From Fragaria x ananassa (lineage: Eukaryota > Streptophyta > Magnoliopsida > Rosales > Rosaceae), in contig CP139762.1 of the NCBI GenBank assembly GCA_034370585.1, positions 26,762,001 through 26,826,000 of the forward strand: a stretch of 64,000 nt of DNA, written 5' to 3'. The position numbers and the translations under genes are program-made. Positions 56,735 through 64,000 of the stretch are shown piece by piece. Positions within the stretch are counted from its first letter, which is position 1. Each line of letters starts with the position of its first letter. Under the pieces are notes generated by a model. It ran no database searches. It was not told where the DNA came from and was given only the letters and a program-made list of their open reading frames with translations.

Positions 56735-57500
56735 TTGAGCAAAATCTTTGCTTAGTTCAATGTTTCATCGACTCCGCAATAATGAAATTGTCTTCTAAAG
56801 TAAGAATAATCTTGGCAATTTTGTGTCTGTTTGCTTAATTAATTACCAAATGTCTCAAATGACTTTCGATCGCTTCTCATAATTTTTGGTAACGTTGTTG
56901 TTGTGTTGGTACTCCGATTTCTTTTATCTCGCTATTATAACACCCTTCTAGAGTATTCTTCAATTTCGTATTCGTTTTCGTTAAATTGTGATTGATTTTA
57001 TTGGTTGTTTTGAGAGCGAGGTTAGGTTTTGTCCCCTCCCTATTGAGTTCTTCCTTGAGTAACAAAATTCGGAACAATCCCTATCTCTTCAGCCAAAAAC
57101 AAAAGAAAAAATTTTGTACTTCTATTTTTTTTTTTCAAATATTAGTGAACTAGGGACATTGCATATATTAATGGTCAACCAAATATGGGCACAATGGTTT
57201 ATAACTATACTAAAAATTGTCGACAAGCAAATTCTATGAATTTAGGAGGCACAGTTGTAAGACATATCGGGACCCTGGATTTGCTAATTTGGTTGTTATT
57301 GGAAATGAATTGGCAAACTCATTCTCATCATCTACTTTCTTGAATAGGATTAGGGAATTTAATATGTACAGGAGGAATTGGGCATGCGGAGAGAGACATA
57401 TTCCTGGACTTGGATTCATTTGTGAACACAAATGCAAATCAGCATTTTTTTTCTAAATTCTAAGACTCTCTATTGACCCCAAACACTGTCTTTTTTTATT
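56735..57500. other. Spacer upstream of the small gene
   Basis: AT-rich sequence with no recognised gene. A plus-strand reading at 57,217-57,456 is unsupported. Confidence 0.4.
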
Positions 57501-57514
57501 TATTTCCTAAATCC

Positions 57515-57522
57515 TATAAATA
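57515..57522 (+). promoter_or_regulatory. TATA box of the small two-exon gene
   Basis: TATAAATA, 97 bp upstream of the ATG at 57612, with a C-rich start region CACCAAAACCCTAG following. Confidence 0.6.
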
Positions 57523-57611
57523 ACTCCATCCCATTCACCCATCCCTACACCAAAACCCTAGTCACCAATACCTACAGCATTCAGGGAAAAAAAAAATCCA
57601 TCTTTGCCGCC

Positions 57612-58168
57612 ATGGAATTCGCTTTGAGTACTCAGTTCAACTTCGACATGGGCATGAACATGAACCCCTGTCTTGAATATCTTGAGGATGATGATGATGA
57701 ATTCTATGCTGAGATGAGGAGGCAGATTATGATTTTGACTGGTGATCAATATGATGATTTTCCGGAGACCAAAATCGTTAAGCCAACTTATAGTAGTGTC
57801 ACTGAACCAAAACCCTCAATTTCTATATCATCACAAGGCTTTAAGAGCTTGTGGCAAAATGAATATAGCACTACTGATTCAGTAGCAGCACCAGTTCAGC
57901 CTGCAAAATCCTCGGGAATTAGCAAAGGGACTGGAGTTTTCATCCCTAAAACTACTGTAAAATCCAGAAAAAATAACAAGCCAAGTATGTAACTCTCATC
58001 AGTCATCATATTTTGAGTCTTCTTCTTTTAAGCCTAGGAAGAAAAAAAAAAGGTGGGTTTTTCTTTTAGTTAATCAATTTCACTAACTTCTTGATGTTTT
58101 TTTTACCAGAATCAGGAGGAAAGGTTAATGACAAAAAAATGTACAAGCCAGTGGAGAACAAGCACTGA
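57612..58168 (+). CDS. Small plant protein of unknown function
   Basis: Two exons (57612-57984 and 58110-58168) with a standard intron give 143 residues. It starts MEFALSTQFNFDMGMNMNPC, then has an acidic stretch YLEDDDDEFYAEMRRQIMIL, a Ser-rich middle with SSQGFKSLWQNEY, and a basic, glycine-containing C-terminus: GTGVFIPKTTVKSRKNNKPS then KMYKPVENKH. There is no signal peptide or membrane segment. The composition suggests a disordered nuclear or cytosolic protein. I do not recognise a named family. The TATA box, spacing and clean splice sites support a real gene. The ATG context GCCGCCATGG is near-optimal. Confidence 0.75.
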
Positions 58169-58748
58169 TCATGAAGCAAGTTATTGACTGCAGTCTCACC
58201 CAGAAAAATATTAATAAATTGGATAATTAAGCTAGCTGTATTCTTTTGATCCCAGATTATTTGGAACCAATTCAAATGAGTATCAGATGTAGTGAATGCT
58301 TAAACTGAATAATTTCGGAATCATTGTCATCCATGTTTATTTCATTCATTTGTTATTCATTTCATTCAATATAATCGACCTGCTTATTATTGGTGTTCTC
58401 ATTATATTTTTGTTGATGCCATTGTTTGGATTTAGCATACAATGTGAAAATGACTAGTATACATGCATTTGCCCAAAGACGACATTCCTTGAAAATGACT
58501 AGTATACATGCATTTGCCCAAAGACATTCCTTAAATTAATTTACATGTTGGAGAACCACCATATCAGCCTTTACTAAGTCTACAAAAGCCAAATGAAGCA
58601 TAATATAAAGGGGGCTTCATAGCTGAGTCTGCATTTTGATGAGTATCTTCATGGTCTCAGCACTACTAAAGCTGTTTTACTAATACTACAGGGGGCAATA
58701 ACTGATTAAGCTTATGTAAATCCTATGGCCGGACTGAAAGTGAAAATA
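58169..58748. other. Convergent 3' regions of the small gene and PERIANTHIA
   Basis: 3' UTR-like sequence from both sides. A tandem duplication of TGAAAATGACTAGTATACAT lies at 58,446 and 58,491. No gene was seen. Confidence 0.5.
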
Positions 58749-59658
58749 TTAGTCCCTAGGACGGGCCATCCACAAAGAACTAAATGCTCGGAGACGCGAG
58801 AAGTAATCGTTGATAACGAGAAGGGCACGAGCAGCTTGCCGAGTGGTCAGAATCCGATACAATTGTTGCAGAGTTTGCTGTCTTAATAGGTCAGCCTAAC
58901 AAGGAAAAAAGCATAAACATTATTACCACAATGAAAATTTCATAACTACTAAAGGGGTGCACAGAATAAGTGACAAATTAGGCATATTACCTGGATAATG
59001 AAGTTCTGCAGTGTGGCAAGCTTGCCCATAGCAATCGCCATTTGGCCCATGTAGTCAGCAACATCTGAACCAGTAGAGCCATTACTAGTTGAGGAGAGTG
59101 TGTCGACAAGCGATTGTTGCAAAGCTTCCATCCCTTGTGATAAGGCATCTTCAGTCTGTTGAGAAGATTGCTGTAGATTGCATATTCCCATCAACTGCTG
59201 ATCTGTTAAAGGCTCAAGTTGATTCCCAAGTATCTGATGACCACACGTCCACACCCAACAACAAAGTCAAACACGATTGAGTTTCAGTAAACCGACTTGT
59301 ACTTGAAGATGAGCAAACAGATAATTGACATATGATTGATCACCTTGAGAAGTTCAGAGGAGCGGAATCCTCCCAACCACATAAAACACCTTTCAGCAGG
59401 TGTCTTCCACATGCCAGAAAGCATGTGGAAGACATCAGCCTTGACAGCAACGCTCTTTAACCTGAATATCTCATCATAGTGTGTCATAACACTATCAACA
59501 TGAATTCGCAATCCATTATCTACCAGATGAGAATTCACAGCCGATCGCAGCTCATGTATTAGACGCTGATGTTCATCAAGCCAGCGTGCATACTCAAAGT
59601 CAAATGTTAAGGCCCCTGAAATTAAAACAAGCAACCACTTTAGGAATGGTTATCAAAT

Positions 59659-59714
<56 letters not shown>

Positions 59715-61815
59715 CAACTAGTTTTATCTTTGCTGAACTTAAAGTTTCCCAAAGACTGTTTGTGGGAATGCAGGACAAGAATTTGTAAACCTTTTTATCA
59801 AGGGCAAGGGCAAGTTAAAACCTTAGTTCAATATATCAAAGACTTATCAGAATTTCCTTGGACTCAGTTCAAGCCCTATGGACGGGTCAAAGTCCTTTAA
59901 ATAAAACCAGGGATAGAAGCCAAACAGGCATACGTTTATCTGAAGTAGCTTACCAGTTCCCGCCACAGAATGACCCTGATCCCCTGAAAGTCCAACAAAC
60001 ATACCCTGCATTGACATACCAAACCAATAATGAAAACGGACGTCAGAGAAACAAAATTGTTTTCTTTTGGGTGAAAACTACAAAGTTGTACACACCTGCT
60101 GGCGTGCTCGTTGAAGCTCTTGCTCAAGTTGCGAAAGCTTGAGTTTACTATTCTCCAGCTGCTGGACATATGCCTATCCAAAACCAAAACCTATAAATGT
60201 TCCAAATATACTTATTCATTAACCTATAAATGTTCCAAGTTGAATAAAGGCTTAGTCATTTAAGAGAACACAAGGCATTTATATCAAACCTAATCTATAG
60301 CTGGTGGATATACAGGGCAGTGTGAACCAAGATATTCATGTCTGAATACACATTAACAGCAGCATAGAGCTAAAACATGTTGCACATAGGCTATGATGCC
60401 TTTGCATTAAAGATCAATAGTGAAGAGTCAACATGATAAATGACATCAGATCAGAAGAAATACATACTTTCTTCCTAAGTCGACTCTTCCTTGCTGCTTC
60501 TCGATTCTGAGCCAACCGACGAAGTGCCTGCAAATTCATTAGCCCAAATAATCACATTAACTTTCAAAATAATTATATACTAAAAAAGGAAACAACAAAT
60601 AACACAAATTTACAGTAGAATTAAGGTTGGAACCTTTTGGTCACCAGTTCTTCCATTGACCTGCTCTATGGAATTGGAATCCACTACTACTAGTGCTCCA
60701 TGCTGAGCTCCACGAAGCTAAAACAAAATTAAAATCAGATACTTTAATCACAAAGTTAAGCACAATATAAATCCACATTATCTGGTATCCTAAATTTACA
60801 GCAACACATTGCACAGAGCAAGCACTACATTGGACCTTTCTGGAAGATCAGAACAACGTAGAGATATGGAAATCCAACAGTTCCAATTCGAAAAAAATAA
60901 TAATAATTCTAAATTCCAGCAAATGACCCACCGATTCTAAACCTCAAAGATTCCCAACAAGCAACATGGTAAAAGACACTATCGAAAAAAAGACATAGTA
61001 AAAGACACTGCATATGTTCAACAAACAGAGACGAGAGCAAAAGAGGTTACATGGTTTTTGTCTTCAGTGTCAATATCTGTGGAGGTGTCAGTCTGCTGAC
61101 TGTGCTCCGCCATAGCCGAATCACCCCAGTTCTCAAAGTGGCCGTTGTTTCCAGACGACGTCGTTCCCTTGTGATGTTGGTACATGTACTGCTGCTCTCC
61201 GGACAATGTTGACCCTATGTCCAAACACCCCGGGCTCTACAACGAACACCGTTAAAAATTAACAAAGCGAAACAGAGCACTATGATTTCAAAGTACAAAG
61301 ATGATGATTTGGTACGATTCAGAAGTGTACCGTGTTCAAGGTCGCAAAGTGGAAAGCATTAGGTACAACAGCAACGTTGTTGTTGTTTGCTTTTAAGCTG
61401 AAGATAGAGCCTACAACACAGTTTACAGATATGAGTAAAATAAAATCTTTCATTCAAAGAAAAACTCTATACTAAAAGAGGAGGGAGAGAATACTTGGGC
61501 TTAAATCAAGAGCATCATCGTGAGGAAACACAGTAGCGGAATGATCAAGCTCTCCAAGATCCGCAAAACGCGTTTGGGTGTCATCTCCTCTGTTTTTTAA
61601 AAGTTCCCAACACAGAAACAGAGGAACCAAAATCAAAGACTTCATCTTTTTTTGTGCAAAATCAACCCCCAACAAAAAAAAAAAGAACCATAACTATAAA
61701 AAGAGACCCATGAAAACTATACAAGAAGAGCCAAGGAAGCTATATCCTACCTGAAATAGAAGGAAGAGTGGGAATACAATTCTGGGTTTGGTTGAACTGG
61801 TTTGAAGCTCTGCAT
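58749..61815 (-). CDS. PAN: PERIANTHIA (TGA-class bZIP transcription factor)
   Basis: PAN (TGA8) is a nuclear bZIP factor that sets floral organ number and helps activate AGAMOUS; it binds TGACG-type sites and glutaredoxins. Eleven exons: 61815-61751, 61589-61495, 61410-61331, 61236-61051, 60717-60634, 60527-60468, 60173-60096, 60005-59954, 59615-59344, 59233-58991 and 58895-58749. They give 453 residues, as in Arabidopsis PAN (about 452). The start MQSFKPVQPNPELYSHSSFY matches the PAN N-terminus. The PAN-like block MAEHSQQTDTSTDIDTEDK is followed by the basic region RRLAQNREAARKSRLRKK, the leucine zipper AYVQQLENSKLKLSQLEQEL and the DOG1/TGA domain (YDEIFRLKSVAVKADVFHML, GMWKTPAERCFMWLGGF), ending SLWMARPRD. 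An intron at about 59,660-59,710 holds a (TA)n repeat. No frame damage. Confidence 0.94.
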
Positions 61816-64000
61816 TTCTTGAACTTAGTTGAGGGTTTCCTAACAATCTCTTTAAGCAAAAGGAAAGCAAAAGATGATGTACATGAGACTTTGTGAGTTC
61901 GAGAAGGAGAAGAAGGAAGAAAGAAGAGAAAAGAAGAAAGAGGAGGGTAGTGAAGTGAAGTGAAGTGAGATAGAAAAGAAAAATTATACAATTTGATGTA
62001 CCTTTAAGAAGAGGATAGCGTATCAGGACTCGTAATATATTAAAATTTTAAAACAACTGAGGCTGTTTTATTATTGCTTTCTGACTTGGGATTTTAGCTT
62101 CCCAATACCCCCGCCACAATTCTACCCCTCCTCCCCCATTCTCTCCCCCTGGAGCGTCTCTCTCACTCTCCGCTGTCGCCCATGTCACACTGCTGAAAAT
62201 AACCAGAGGAACTCAGATTGAAAATGGAAAGACAAGTACCAACAATGACTCTTGCTCTTGATAAAAGGAAAAAGTACCAAAATGATACATCATACATGTA
62301 TCAATCTGCCATCGCAAATCAGCTGAAATGGTATTGGAAGAAGATTTTTTTTTTGTTATTTAAAAGATATTTTTGGTTATATTTTACTTATATCTTAATA
62401 AAATTTGAGATTAAAACGTGGTTTTTTCTTTGTTACTAAAAGACGTAACATCCACAAAATTTTGGTTTTTCCTTGGTGTTTCAAGTTGATTGTTCAAGAA
62501 ATCCATCATGTAGTGAAGTCCTTGTTTTTTTGTTGTTGCTTGCTCATGTCTTACGGGAAATTTCCCGTTGATTTCATAACAAAGAATGATCACTCCCTAT
62601 CACATTTTAAAGTTTGGACGCAAACTTGAAACTCTTCGTTTTGATTTATTTCAATTTGATTGCATTTCATTATAGAGACAACCTATGGTACTGAGATGTA
62701 TATCTAATTTTTATTTTACATGTACTTGAACAAAAATTACAATATTATGAATCAAATTACAACATTGAGAACAAATTTATCAAAATTATTTACACTATTT
62801 GCATAAAGTTAAACAAAATTACAATTATGAGAACAATTTGTTGAAAAAATTATAAAATGGTTGTATATTTTGTAATTACAATTATTAGAAAAAGATTACA
62901 AATAATACGACTCAGCATTATCACTTTAACTAAAAATGTAGGTATCACATACGGATAAATACTATAAAATTTGCTTGTACTGTAAAAAAAAACAATTTGT
63001 TCCATATAAAGATATTAAAGAAGGAAAAAAGTGATTTTGTTTGAGCGTACACTTAAAATTTGATGATTGATGATAGTTATCATGGGGTTCACGATGGAAG
63101 AGAGAGCGTGTGGGATGATCAAACCCAAGCTTGCCCCAAGACAAAAGAAAACGACCCCAACTTAGTTGATTCTCTGTTCGTTTCTCTCTCACAGTCACAC
63201 TAGATGGTGTAGGGGTCTCTTCCTACTCTGAGCTGGCCTAGCTCATTGATTCTCTATCCATCTCCTCCAACACTATCTTTCTCTTCCCCCCTGCTTCTGT
63301 AGACCCCGAATTATTTACTAGTATCACTGTGAGGATCTGCAACAATATACGTACCATGGGGAAGAGCGTCTGCGCGCGAAAACTGATGGGATGTGAATCA
63401 AATGAGACCAAAATTTCTTCAAGTATAAAGTATAGTTGTAATTTACTATATTCCCTGTTTCGCGTGGCTTGAAAGGAACCCCTTGGTAATGGCAAAGCAG
63501 TTTCACAGCACCAACAACACTCGGCCGCTTTTTTACTGTTGCTTCTGCTTCTGCTTCTGCTTCTGCGTGTGGCAGACTCCATTAGCAGCATTGCATTTAC
63601 ATCCTTTGCATGCAAACTGCAAAATACATTTTTTTGGGCCAAACGGGGAATATGACGCTATCCCATAGAGCCAGTCGTACACATAATGGCGTGTCAGTTT
63701 CCCTCTTGGTGTTTTAGCCTTCTGGTTCATGCACTATGATGCTACTGCTACTTGGAGTAGCACTAGTACTTGTGCATTGTTTGGTGGTGTCTCTGTGACA
63801 GAGACAGAGAAAGAGAGAGATGAAGATCTTGGTGATGATGCAAGCAGAGAAATGGCCTCACGTGACTTTTGCGATGGTCACCTTGCCCATCATCACAAAG
63901 CCTTTTCCTGTTTTCCATCTCTAGCTTAGTCTCTGAGTGTAGGATCTTTATCTGCAAGAGCTCTGAGCTTCTTAAGTTTGCTGGGGTTGTAAATTTGTAA
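61816..64000. other. PERIANTHIA upstream region, no recognised gene
   Basis: A GA-rich leader (61,905-61,980) and promoter are followed by AT-rich sequence. GCTTCT hexamer repeats lie at 63,541-63,565 and a GAGAGA stretch near 63,800. Several overlapping open readings between 63,200 and 63,960 on both strands are low-complexity and unsupported. Confidence 0.5.

Noticed and set aside
62218..63957. Candidate genes near the right edge
   Set aside because: Short overlapping readings in AT-rich or hexamer-repeat DNA without family similarity or splice support.

Overview
The window is plant nuclear DNA from a eudicot. The genes have many short exons with GT-AG introns, and the DNA between them is AT-rich and full of plant transposons (CACTA, Mutator-like, hAT, Ty3 of the Tat lineage, Cassandra). 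It also holds a piece of plastid psbB. An ALMT9-like gene resembling the apple acidity gene Ma1, together with the general protein similarity, suggests Rosaceae, but that is inference.

Left gene-rich part (1-22,100): KRR1 (minus strand, runs off the left edge); a broken and an intact copy of an ALMT9-type malate channel gene in tandem; a complete 12-exon gene for the PP2A scaffold subunit A; a 1.6-kb Pack-MULE carrying the first coding exon of an SNF7/VPS32 gene; and a single-exon carboxylesterase of the CXE17 type (minus strand).

Middle (22,100-32,160): a tandem Cassandra TRIM array (four LTRs), two small hAT-type elements with perfect 8-bp target duplications, two relics of LINE RNase H, and a head-to-head pair of PLAC8 (plant cadmium resistance / cell number regulator) genes. 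The left one of the pair has a frameshift.

Transposon nest (32,162-55,711): one 23.55-kb CACTA (En/Spm) element with CACTA termini and a 3-bp CTA duplication sits in a ~155-bp satellite array. Inside it are three related fold-back elements in TA/TG microsatellites, a plastid psbB fragment, the last exon of a MuDR-type transposase, an F-box/LRR gene fragment, decayed Transposase_24 exons and two probable solo LTRs. A 10.8-kb Ty3/Tat retrotransposon has landed in the MuDR zinc-knuckle exon. It has 419-bp LTRs that differ at one base, gag, pol with two RNase H domains, integrase, and a spliced antisense ORF.

Right part (55,712-64,000): the rest of the satellite, a Mutator-like fold-back element with a 9-bp duplication, a small two-exon gene of unknown function, and a complete 11-exon PERIANTHIA (TGA-class bZIP) gene on the minus strand. 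The last 2 kb show no gene I recognise.

The host genes are unrelated housekeeping or developmental genes and do not form a pathway. The main structure of the window is the layered transposon nest, and its insertion order can be read from intact target-site duplications.
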